A DNA stretch of 7,235 nucleotides from Bacteroidia bacterium (GTDB taxonomy: Bacteria > Bacteroidota > Bacteroidia > Flavobacteriales > Flavobacteriaceae), in contig JAUIJW010000120.1 of NCBI GenBank assembly GCA_030431085.1, positions 1 to 7,235 on the forward strand, given 5' to 3'. Positions 1 through 5,572 of the stretch are shown one piece after another. The position numbers and the translations under genes were made by a program. Position 1 is the first letter of the stretch; each line of letters begins with the position of its first letter. The notes beneath the pieces were generated by a model. It did not search any database. It was not told the DNA's origin and worked only from the letters and a program-made list of their open reading frames with translations.

Positions 1-76
1 TAAAAGTATGGTGGGTATCTAACCAACCGTAGTTTGCATGCCCTCTGGTTTCTGCTTTGTGAATTACTGTATTCAT
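1..76 (-). CDS. Pirin family protein, N-terminal fragment (cut by window edge)
   Basis: The minus strand starts with ATG at 76-74 and stays open for 25 codons to the window edge. The fragment contains the stretch KAETRGHANYGWLDTHHTF, which matches the conserved start of bacterial pirins of the YhhW type (typically KADxRGHxxxGWLDSxHTF). Pirins are cupin-fold, metal-binding proteins; some act as quercetin 2,3-dioxygenases and others are proposed redox sensors. The metal-binding histidines lie beyond the window, so activity cannot be judged. It begins 43 bases after the stop of the transglutaminase-like gene and runs in the same direction, so read-through is possible. The leader is A/T-rich with no Shine-Dalgarno sequence. 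Family assignment is good although only 25 residues are visible. Confidence 0.85.
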   Translation of the reverse strand, partial: MNTVIHKAETRGHANYGWLDTHHTF

Positions 77-119
77 TAGTTAACATTAAATTTTTGATAG
101 GTTTTAACCGAGTTCATGC

Positions 120-752
120 TTATAGTTTAAATTCTGTGATGTCCTGACCGGTATCAAATATATGGGGGTAGTGTGATTTTATATTGGATTCCATAAAAGC
201 CAGTGGCACGTCTTCGAAATGTCCATAATCCTCAATATACTCCATAAATTGGCTTCCTTCTTCATTAAATTGCTGTAAAAAAGAGCTATTTTCTCCGTCA
301 AAAACTAAAGGTTCGACCTTAAATTTTTTACAGAGAGATGCATTAAACGCAGGTGACACTTTGAGCCATTTATCATGTAGGAATAAGTTAACCATACCGT
401 GTGGTGTAAGCTCATTGGTGCCAAATTTTTCGGTTAGGCGTTTAACAGCGATATGATTTTTGACTTTGCCCAAATGCAACCGAGCGGGTATACCTAATCC
501 ACGCAAGCAAGCAATCAATAATATGGATTTTTCAACACAATTACCTGATGGTTTACCTGCAATTGTACTCGCTTTATAACTTTTCTGCGCGAGGCTTATG
601 CTGTAGGGATCATACCACCATTCATCCCGTATTAAATTATAAGCTGTAATGGCTCTTTCCTTCTCAGAAGTCATATTTTTAATGTCTGCAATAAGCGCTT
701 GAACAGCAGCATGTTCATAATCAAAATAATATGTAGATGTCAGGTAATTCAT
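120..752 (-). CDS. Transglutaminase-like superfamily protein
   Basis: A 210-residue protein with no signal peptide or membrane segment, so probably cytoplasmic. It has the core of the transglutaminase-like (papain-fold) superfamily: GNCVEKS puts the nucleophile at Cys72, at the start of a hydrophobic helix leading to LRGLGIPARL, the usual segment after the cysteine, and TPHGMVNLFL puts the histidine at His118. The third catalytic position, usually Asp in a W-x-x-x-D-P motif, is Ser133 here (KWLKVSPAFN), with Asn137 nearby. It may therefore use a different third residue or be a weak hydrolase. The family includes proteases, peptide N-glycanases and protein cross-linkers; the substrate is unknown. 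The start at 752 is the first ATG and keeps the full N-terminal helix. The preceding gap of 185 bases holds two palindromic repeats. Superfamily is confident, function is not. Confidence 0.8.
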   Translation of the reverse strand: MNYLTSTYYFDYEHAAVQALIADIKNMTSEKERAITAYNLIRDEWWYDPYSISLAQKSYKASTIAGKPSGNCVEKSILLIACLRGLGIPARLHLGKVKNHIAVKRLTEKFGTNELTPHGMVNLFLHDKWLKVSPAFNASLCKKFKVEPLVFDGENSSFLQQFNEEGSQFMEYIEDYGHFEDVPLAFMESNIKSHYPHIFDTGQDITEFKL

Positions 753-861
753 TGTTTAATTAATCTAACGTATGGGCGAATTTTTTGTTTTGGTACTCGA
801 AATTTATGTAAAATATTTTGATGATTCTAATAAATTGGGTGTTCAAATTAAATTAAATTTA

Positions 862-889
862 TTGAATAAAATTAGCAAAATTCATGAAA
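862..889. repeat. Degraded copy of the 28-bp palindromic repeat (copy C)
   Basis: The left arm and centre (TTGAATAAAATT, one variable base, GCAAAAT) are nearly identical to the copy at 5545-5572, with 23 of 28 positions matching by eye. The right arm has diverged, so the outer dyad is lost. It lies 15 bases from a good copy at 904-931, in the gap between the Fic and transglutaminase-like genes. It could be a decayed copy or a chance A/T-rich match. Confidence 0.4.
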
Positions 890-903
890 AAAATGTATTA
901 TAA

Positions 904-931
904 TTCAATGTATTATGCAAAATATATTGAA
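904..931. repeat. 28-bp palindromic repeat (copy D), extendable to 900-935
   Basis: The outer arms are TTCAAT and ATTGAA around a TATTATGCAAAATAT-type core. Twelve of 14 symmetric pairs are Watson-Crick, one is G-T and one is mismatched. Pairing continues four bases further on each side, making about 36 bp of dyad. The palindrome lies just downstream of the Fic stop codon (940-938). The core is shared with copies at 1963-1990, 2454-2481 and 5545-5572, but the outer arms use C/G where the 2454 and 5545 copies use G/C. Confidence 0.65.
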
Positions 932-937
932 TTATGC

Positions 938-1741
938 TTAAATAGGTTTAATTTGCAGATCCAAGGATAGAATCGTCATCAATAAAAAATCAAGGCTTTT
1001 TTTATAATCTAATCGCTCGTACTCCAACCCAATTTTTTTAATATTATTATAGTAGGCTTTAAGATTGGTAAAGTAATTTTTTTCTAATTGAATTGCCGTG
1101 GCTTTTTGACCGAATTGTTCGGTTAAAAACCATTTTTCGATTAACCTTGCGGTTCTTCCATTTCCGTCTAAAAATGGATGAATCTTCACAAATACAAGAT
1201 GAATGAGTGCTGAATAATAAAAGACCTCATATGCATTTAAGCGTTGTTTTTGTAGGATTTCTATATCATGAAATAAATGGGCCAGCTCTTCAGGTATACT
1301 TGATGGGCTGGCTGCGACATATTCAATTTGATCGTTACTATTCAATACAAACATAGGTGTAGATCGAATCAGCCCTTGCTGGTCAATGGGAAGTAAATTA
1401 GCGGAGATCATGGCATGTGCCTTTTTTACATTTTCAAGATTGAGGCTATTCGAGTCAATAAATTGGTATGCCTCAAATAAGTCATCCGCTTTTTTGGTAT
1501 AATCCCCTCTAAATTTTACCTGCATAAACCGATGCTTAAAATAGCTATCAAAGTCGATATCTTCCTCCTCTATTTTAGATGAATAAACAGATGAAACGGA
1601 TTTATAAAATTGAAAATAGTCCACGGGAAGCTCCTGCTTGCTAATTTTATCCAATTTAGGGATGGGTGAATCCTTTGCCCTAAGTGTGAATTCAACTAAT
1701 AGTTCTGATGTCAGTATTTTAAAATCCATCGAATGATTCAT
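938..1741 (-). CDS. Fic domain protein (probable AMP-transferase)
   Basis: A 267-residue Fic/DOC-fold protein. The catalytic loop is HPFLDGNGRTAR at residues 188-199, matching HxFx(D/E)GNGRxxR with the essential His188, phosphate-binding GNG, Arg196 and Arg199. The segment around residues 139-150 (IEYVAASPSSIP) is in the place of the substrate-aligning flap. Such enzymes usually move AMP from ATP onto a hydroxyl side chain of a target protein. An N-terminal helix carries SSKIEEE (residues 54-60). It sits where class II Fic proteins keep their self-inhibiting (S/T)xxxE(G/N) motif; Ser54 and Glu58 fit, but the last position is Glu59 instead of Gly/Asn. No separate antitoxin gene is adjacent. 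At 267 residues it lacks the C-terminal winged-helix domain common in longer Fic proteins. Start at 1741 is preferred; Met5 (1729) is an alternative. A MITE-like element lies 11 bases upstream. Confidence 0.92.
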   Translation of the reverse strand: MNHSMDFKILTSELLVEFTLRAKDSPIPKLDKISKQELPVDYFQFYKSVSSVYSSKIEEEDIDFDSYFKHRFMQVKFRGDYTKKADDLFEAYQFIDSNSLNLENVKKAHAMISANLLPIDQQGLIRSTPMFVLNSNDQIEYVAASPSSIPEELAHLFHDIEILQKQRLNAYEVFYYSALIHLVFVKIHPFLDGNGRTARLIEKWFLTEQFGQKATAIQLEKNYFTNLKAYYNNIKKIGLEYERLDYKKSLDFLLMTILSLDLQIKPI

Positions 1742-1752
1742 GATTTGTTAAA

Positions 1753-1917
1753 CCCGCATTATTCAACACTTTATCTATTGCAACCCAAAATTTCTTCAAA
1801 ATCAAGCATTTACGAAAACTTGCATTTCCACCATAGCGCCGCTATGCTGAAAATCCAAAACCCTTTTTTTTATTGAACTTTTGGCTCTCATAACGATACT
1901 GTGATGAATAATACGGG
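1753..1917. mobile_element. Foldback MITE-like element, 165 bp, with TAAA target duplication
   Basis: The ends are inverted repeats starting CCCG(C/T)ATTATTCA; 19 of the first 23 positions match between 1753-1775 and the complement of 1895-1917. Similarity resumes inward around CCAAAA-x-TTC (1785-1794 against 1875-1885). The centre is another imperfect palindrome (1821-1857). The flanks carry the same TAAA, at 1749-1752 and 1918-1921, as expected of a 4-bp target-site duplication. There is no coding capacity, so movement would depend on a transposase elsewhere. Ends beginning CC with a 4-bp duplication resemble IS1380-family habits, but that is only a guess. It lies between the DUF2200 and Fic genes, its left end 11 bases upstream of the Fic ATG. 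Confidence 0.7.
1821..1857. repeat. Central palindrome of the MITE-like element
   Basis: The core CATAGCG-C-CGCTATG (1832-1846) is a perfect 7-bp inverted repeat around one base. Pairing continues outward to 1821 and 1857 with three symmetric mismatches. It is much more GC-rich than its surroundings, lies near the midpoint of the element and would form a cruciform in DNA or a stable hairpin in RNA on either strand. There is no clear T-run directly after it on the minus strand, so it is not called as a terminator. Confidence 0.75.
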
Positions 1918-1918
1918 T

Positions 1919-1964
1919 AAAGATAATGGAAACGTATGAGTTCTCCTGAGATTATCTTTTTTTT
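1919..1964. repeat. Inverted repeat AAAGATAAT / ATTATCTTT with an adjoining T8 run
   Basis: AAAGATAAT (1919-1927) is perfectly complementary to ATTATCTTT (1951-1959), with a 23-base spacer, and the plus strand carries eight T (1957-1964) across the end of the right arm. Read on the plus strand it has the shape of an intrinsic terminator with a long loop, but no plus-strand gene feeds it. On the minus strand it lay close to the Fic start before the MITE inserted, so a regulatory dyad for that gene is equally possible. Function unassigned. Confidence 0.35.
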
Positions 1965-1990
1965 CAACTAATTTTGCAGAATATGTTGAA
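1963..1990. repeat. 28-bp palindromic repeat (copy E)
   Basis: The outer arms are TTCAAC and GTTGAA around a core containing ATTTTGCAGAATAT. Eleven of 14 pairs are Watson-Crick and one is G-T; the arms extend two more bases on each side (1961-1992). The C-G pair at position six replaces the T-A pair of the other copies, a paired change. It lies 47 bases downstream of the DUF2200 stop. Without the MITE it would be about 52 bases upstream of the Fic start. Confidence 0.6.
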
Positions 1991-2037
1991 AATATTACCA
2001 AATTAGTGTAGAAAAAGCCTATGATGATTTTGTGATC

Positions 2038-2400
2038 TTAAGACCTTAAAATCTTCTCCATTTTACGTCCTTTGGCCAGCTCATCAACTAGTTTGTCCAG
2101 GTAGCGCACATTTCGGGTGAGGGGTTGCTCAATCTCTTCAATTCTATAACCACAAATTACTCCTTTAATTAAGTGAGCATTTGGGTTTAGAGTTGCAGCT
2201 TCAAAGAAGGTGTCGAATGTTACTTTTTCAGCAATAAATGCTTGTAGTTTAGCCTCATCAAATCCAGTAAGCCACGTAATAACTTGATGTAGCTCATCTT
2301 TTGTTCGGCCTTTTTTCTCCACTTTATCTATATAGTGTGGATACACAGAAGCAAAAGTTAATTTTGCCATGCGTTCGTTATGCTCCTGGGTGACTTTCAT
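2038..2400 (-). CDS. DUF2200 family protein
   Basis: A 120-residue protein that matches the DUF2200 family over its whole length, which is normal for the family. Recognisable conserved blocks are LTFASVYPHYIDKVEKKGRT (residues 14-33), VITWLTGF (about 40-47), the FDTFFEAATLNPN segment (about 62-74), IKGVICGYRIEEIEQP (about 78-93) and RYLDKLVDELAKGRKMEKILR at the C-terminus. There is no signal peptide or membrane span. The biochemical role of the family is not established as far as I know, so none is proposed. The ATG at 2400 follows an A/T-rich leader without a Shine-Dalgarno sequence; Met11 is a shorter alternative close to the usual family start. It stands alone, 117 bases after the STAS-like gene, with a palindromic repeat in that gap. 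Confidence 0.88.
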   Translation of the reverse strand: MKVTQEHNERMAKLTFASVYPHYIDKVEKKGRTKDELHQVITWLTGFDEAKLQAFIAEKVTFDTFFEAATLNPNAHLIKGVICGYRIEEIEQPLTRNVRYLDKLVDELAKGRKMEKILRS

Positions 2401-2453
2401 TGGATAATTTTTACGATCGAAATGTAATTAATTCTGTTCAAAAGTCAATAAAA

Positions 2454-2481
2454 TTGAATAAATTTTGCAAAATATATTCAA
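2454..2481. repeat. 28-bp palindromic repeat (copy B, best copy)
   Basis: The most symmetric copy. Arms TTGAATA and TATTCAA flank a centre of TTTTGCAAAA, and only one of the 14 symmetric pairs fails (A-A, eighth from each end). It lies 36 bases downstream of the STAS-like stop and 53 bases upstream of the DUF2200 start, so position alone does not say which gene it serves. The minus strand after it is T-rich, but the stem has few G-C pairs and would be a weak terminator. Confidence 0.75.
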
Positions 2482-2517
2482 AAAACGAATTATACAGCAG
2501 ATTTTAATCCTTAAATC

Positions 2518-2913
2518 TTATGAAATGCCTTTGCTGTCAAGCCAAGCTTCAGCCTCTTCCATACTTTTAAAGATCTGAAGTTCTAAAGACGTCAACATTT
2601 TTGAGAAATCTTTCGTGGCATATGCAGTAAATACATCATTATTCAGTATCATAGCATCATAACGTAGCCCCAATGAGATCGTCTCCTGTAAATTTTCGAC
2701 GAGCCAAGCATTAATTCCCGTAAATGTACCTTGCATTTTACGTACATCATTGAGAAAAGACACTGTTTTATGGGATTTCATTAATTCCAGTGCCTTGAGG
2801 TACATATTTTTTGTTTCTTCAAGGTTAATATAGCCATTATACTTAAAAAACATGCGGTGCTTTTCTTTTATATAGCTTGCCTCGCAGGTTTCGTGTTCGA
2901 AGAAATTTTCCAT
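2518..2913 (-). CDS. STAS/SEC14-like small protein
   Basis: A 131-residue soluble protein resembling the STAS/SEC14 (SpoIIAA-like) proteins that are frequent as single-domain genes in Bacteroidota. The pattern fits: an N-terminal beta-strand pair (MFFKYNGYI, about residues 21-29), a long helix (EETKNMYLKALELMKSH), a strand followed by the motif FLNDVRKMQGTF (about 53-64), a second helix (NAWLVENLQETISLGL), a strand with AMILNNDVFTAYA, and a C-terminal strand and helix ending in the typical FKSMEEAEAWLDS. No phosphorylatable serine motif of true SpoIIAA antagonists can be pointed to, so an anti-sigma role is not claimed. The start at 2913 is the first ATG. It is 235 bases downstream of the methyltransferase gene and not obviously co-transcribed. 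Fold assignment is likely, function unknown. Confidence 0.65.
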   Translation of the reverse strand: MENFFEHETCEASYIKEKHRMFFKYNGYINLEETKNMYLKALELMKSHKTVSFLNDVRKMQGTFTGINAWLVENLQETISLGLRYDAMILNNDVFTAYATKDFSKMLTSLELQIFKSMEEAEAWLDSKGIS

Positions 2914-3148
2914 CTTGACTATGTTTTAATAGATAATAATCAATACTAATCAATAAATTCTGGGTTTAAAGTTAGTTGTGTAGGCTGATAGGAGAAAGAT
3001 TGTATATATTATTTATTCAAAGGTTAAATTTATGAAAATTTCGAGTTAAATTTTACAAATTAGCCACTTAATATTACCCTAGCAACAAAAATAATTATTA
3101 TTATATCAAACTACTTTGAATCTTGAATGACTTGGTGCCCATTAAAAT

Positions 3149-4000
3149 TTATGTTGTCGCTTTAGGGTATTTGTATTCGACTAAATGACTTCTAGTGAGG
3201 TACAGGTTTATAGAATAGGGTAATAATTTCTCAAGTTTGTAGGAGAGTCTTCTTAATGGCCTGTTCCACTTAGATGGAATAAATCGACAAAATCGTTCAA
3301 TGGTCCCGATAGGTGTAATTTTTACTTCTTTAAAGTACTTTTCTCCAATATAACGGTAATGTTCGGATGAATTATCCCTTTCTGGGTGGGGGTCATTTTC
3401 TTTCCATTTCTGGAATTTAACCTTTTGAAGTTTAGAGGGCCTGCCCGGAACGGGAGTGAGCCACCTTAACTCATCCAACAACTTGCTATTGATAGCGGGC
3501 TCAAAATACCTAACTATGCCTGTTGGTTTAAGGTATCTTACGATTAATTCCGTGAATTGGTCTTCTTGCTGATTAGTAAGATGATGTACAAATGCTTTTC
3601 CAATCACTATATCGAAATAATTATCTTGTAGCTGTGATTCTAGGAAATCACCATGGATGAATGTTATGGGGTATTTAAATTTGTGTTTTGCATTTAGTTT
3701 TTCAATGATATCTCCGGATTTTTGAGAAATGTCATTACCGTATGTTTCAGCTCCTAAGGCAGCCATAACGGCTAAATTTGTGCAATCACCACAGCCTAAT
3801 TCTAATACTTTTTTGCCTTTAAGGCATTGCTTAAAATTACCTTTATATAATCCAACCCAGCTTGTATCGGTGCTCGTTGCATCAGACAAAAAATGATCTA
3901 GGTTTTTTATTTTTTTTAAGATGTTGTCTACGTTAACTTTACTATAAATACGATCGTAATGTGCCGCATTTATTTCCGAGTTTTCTTGTGAGCTTATCAT
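3149..4000 (-). CDS. Class I SAM-dependent methyltransferase
   Basis: A 283-residue protein with a Rossmann-type methyltransferase core. Motif I is VLELGCGDCTN (residues 65-75). The acidic residue after strand 2, expected to hold the ribose of S-adenosylmethionine, is in YGNDIS (about 87-92). HGDFLES (about 116-122) corresponds to the adenine-binding loop, and FDIVIGKAFVHHL (about 129-141) is motif IV of the UbiE/Methyltransf_11 type. The C-terminal 110 residues are basic and aromatic-rich (PVPGRPSKLQKVKFQKWK, RFCRFIPSKWNRPLRRL) and may form the substrate pocket. There is no membrane span or signal peptide. Small-molecule, lipid or sugar substrates are all possible and neighbours give no clue. 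The ATG at 4000 has an A/T-rich leader. An IS256 element sits 165 bases upstream and could affect its expression. Confidence 0.85.
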   Translation of the reverse strand: MISSQENSEINAAHYDRIYSKVNVDNILKKIKNLDHFLSDATSTDTSWVGLYKGNFKQCLKGKKVLELGCGDCTNLAVMAALGAETYGNDISQKSGDIIEKLNAKHKFKYPITFIHGDFLESQLQDNYFDIVIGKAFVHHLTNQQEDQFTELIVRYLKPTGIVRYFEPAINSKLLDELRWLTPVPGRPSKLQKVKFQKWKENDPHPERDNSSEHYRYIGEKYFKEVKITPIGTIERFCRFIPSKWNRPLRRLSYKLEKLLPYSINLYLTRSHLVEYKYPKATT

Positions 4001-4097
4001 TGTTATGTATTTTTAAAACGACAAGCTAATTATAGAATAGAATCAATAAAGCGTACTTTTTGGTAAATTGTTACATAGGTAGATTTATGTTGAATTT

Positions 4098-4134
4098 AAC
4101 TCGTTTATCAATTCTTTCAAGCTGATAAAGAGTT
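4098..4134. promoter_or_regulatory. Hairpin upstream of the methyltransferase gene
   Basis: The left arm 4098-4110 (AACTCGTTTATCA) pairs with 4123-4134 (TGATAAAGAGTT) over 12 base pairs with one bulged G, around a 12-base loop. It lies 98-134 bases upstream of the methyltransferase ATG, in its probable leader or promoter, and 24 bases from the IS256 target duplication. It is not followed by a T-run on the minus strand. A protein-binding dyad or an RNA leader structure are both possible. Confidence 0.4.
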
Positions 4135-4157
4135 GTATTGAAAAAGTAAAAAGAATA

Positions 4158-4165
4158 AAAATTGG
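4158..4165. repeat. 8-bp target-site duplication, left copy
   Basis: AAAATTGG directly abuts the left inverted repeat of the IS256 element and is repeated exactly at 5487-5494. An 8-bp duplication is normal for IS256-family transposition. Confidence 0.9.
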
Positions 4166-5486
4166 GGTAGCGTCCAGAAAAGTGTGTCTAGGATGAAAAA
4201 AGGTTATCAATAAATTAATAATCATGTCTTACAAATTTAGGTTCAAATTTAAAATTATGAATAGGATAGGTATATTTTTTTTCTGATTTATCAATTGCTA
4301 CGCTAGTAATAAGAGCTAGCGCAGCTTCTGGAGAAGGGAAAGAGTTTCTAATTTTAGTTGTTCTCTTACAATCTTTATTAAAACGTTCAATCCAATTGGT
4401 AGTATAGATCATTCTTCGAATCTTGTGGTTATAGTTTAAATAATTAAAATAATAGTTGATATCCTGTTTATCAGGTAACTTTTTAATATGAGCATATAAC
4501 TTGCCCCATTTATGTGTAAACTCGTTTAATTGCTTTAATGCTTGTTTCATATTGTAATCTTTTTGGTCAGGGTTTAACACTTGTTTAAAGTCATAAGCGA
4601 CCTCTTTTTTATGTTGTGATCTTACTTTGGCTAAGACGTTCCGCATCAAATGTACGGTACACTTTTGATGAGTAGTCTTAGGAAACACCAGACTAACTGC
4701 ATCTTCCAATGCTTTTAATCCATCGCTAACGATGAGCTCAACTTCTTGTAAGCCCCGCTGCTTAAGGCCTTCTAAGACACTTTGCCAGCCACTAGCTGAT
4801 TCGGTTGGGATATTTACCAGTCCAATTACCTCTCGGGTAAAATCCTCTTTTAGCCCTAATATGATGTAGAATGCTTCATTGGCTACTGTATCACGCTTGA
4901 CCTTTAAGTGGATCGCATCAATATAAATCACTGGATAAAATGATTCTAAAGCACGTTCTCGCCAACTTTGCATCTGCTCATAAAAGCTCGTATTGATCGC
5001 TGATATCTTGCTTTTACAATAATGACGACCATAAATAACTTCTAATACTTCGCCTACTTGACGCGTGGTAAGCCCTTTACTATATAAACAAAAACTTAAT
5101 TCGTCTATTTGAGCATCTTGATCTCGAAGCAAACTCAATATCGTAGGATAAAACTGTCCTAAGCGGTCACGTGGTATACGCAGTTCAAGCTCTCTGCCTC
5201 GACCAAATACTTGACCTTTTCGATAACCATTCCCTTTGGTAACCCCTTTATTTGATGATAAATAAACTTCTCGCTCACTAACCATAAGCGAATTTATTAC
5301 CATCTCTAATACTTCATTTAAGCCATTTTCTTTGTCTAAAAATTGCTTAATTACATCTTCTGTTTGTACTTTTGTGAACTTCATTGGTTTTTAACTTTTT
5401 AACAATTCTAATTTAATTATTACTATTGGATTGTTAATTTGTTGAAAACCTTTTTCTTTAAAAGACACACTCATGTGGACGGTATC
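4166..5486 (-). mobile_element. Complete IS256-family insertion sequence, 1321 bp
   Basis: The element is bounded by 24-bp imperfect inverted repeats, 4166-4189 and 5463-5486, which agree at 19 of 24 positions (GGTAGCGTCC... at the left, GATACCGTCC... at the right, both ending AGTGTGTCT inward). Both sides are flanked by the same 8 bases, AAAATTGG. Inside is one uninterrupted transposase gene on the minus strand. Intact ends, an intact duplication and an intact reading frame point to a recent insertion that may still be mobile. It landed between the propeller gene and the methyltransferase gene. Excising it with one duplication would leave roughly 240 bases between those genes. Confidence 0.95.
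4215..5384 (-). CDS. IS256-family (Mutator-type) DDE transposase
   Basis: A 389-residue transposase, full length for the IS256 family. The catalytic DDE triad is visible: Asp156 in VIYIDAIHLKVK, Asp221 in LIVSDGLKAL and Glu333 in TNWIERFNKDCKRTTKIR. The Cys-x-x-His pair between the second Asp and the Glu (KCTVHLMRN, Cys242 and His245) is also present, as is the basic DNA-binding N-terminal part with LTTRQVGEVLEVIYG (residues 105-119). Enzymes of this family move the element by a copy-out route through a circular intermediate, cutting at the inverted repeats. The start at 5384 is the first ATG and gives the normal family length. No frameshift or stop interrupts the gene. Confidence 0.96.
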   Translation of the reverse strand: MKFTKVQTEDVIKQFLDKENGLNEVLEMVINSLMVSEREVYLSSNKGVTKGNGYRKGQVFGRGRELELRIPRDRLGQFYPTILSLLRDQDAQIDELSFCLYSKGLTTRQVGEVLEVIYGRHYCKSKISAINTSFYEQMQSWRERALESFYPVIYIDAIHLKVKRDTVANEAFYIILGLKEDFTREVIGLVNIPTESASGWQSVLEGLKQRGLQEVELIVSDGLKALEDAVSLVFPKTTHQKCTVHLMRNVLAKVRSQHKKEVAYDFKQVLNPDQKDYNMKQALKQLNEFTHKWGKLYAHIKKLPDKQDINYYFNYLNYNHKIRRMIYTTNWIERFNKDCKRTTKIRNSFPSPEAALALITSVAIDKSEKKYTYPIHNFKFEPKFVRHDY

Positions 5487-5494
5487 AAAATTGG
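5487..5494. repeat. 8-bp target-site duplication, right copy
   Basis: AAAATTGG directly follows the right inverted repeat of the IS256 element and is identical to 4158-4165. The same octamer also occurs inside the palindromic repeat copy A (5551-5558). Confidence 0.9.
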
Positions 5495-5544
5495 ATCATG
5501 TTCTAGCCTAGTTGCCCATGCTTGTACCGAATGGTTTATCAATT

Positions 5545-5572
5545 TTGAATAAAATTGGCAAAATATATTCAA
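5545..5572. repeat. 28-bp palindromic repeat (copy A), overlapping a stop codon
   Basis: Arms TTGAATA and TATTCAA flank a centre with AATTGGCAAAAT. Eleven of 14 symmetric pairs are Watson-Crick. It differs from copy B at only two positions of the left half (tenth and thirteenth-base region) and shares its entire right half. The right arm includes the stop codon of the propeller gene (5569-5571), so this copy partly overlaps coding sequence. Confidence 0.65.

Noticed and set aside
763..769. GTTAGAT on the minus strand, matching the integron attC core GTTRRRY, just upstream of the transglutaminase-like gene
   Set aside because: No matching RYYYAAC partner or L-box arms are found at the right distance, other gene starts lack the pattern, and no integrase is present. 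The 28-bp palindromes are too short to be attC sites.
904..931. The 28-bp palindromes as ordinary Rho-independent terminators
   Set aside because: The stems have only two or three G-C pairs, and a following minus-strand T-run is absent in the copies at 1963 and 5545.
2914..3148. The 235-base gap between the methyltransferase and STAS-like genes
   Set aside because: A TATTTTTG (complement of 3086-3093) fits the Bacteroidota -7 pattern but has no TTTG at the right distance and lies about 170 bases from the start codon. No copy of the 28-bp palindrome or any other clear structure was found.
120..4000. Transglutaminase-like, Fic, DUF2200, STAS-like and methyltransferase genes as one multi-gene defence or toxin system
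   Set aside because: Gaps of 117-296 bases, insertions between the genes and families normally found singly argue against a joint system. Only shared orientation and the palindromes link them.
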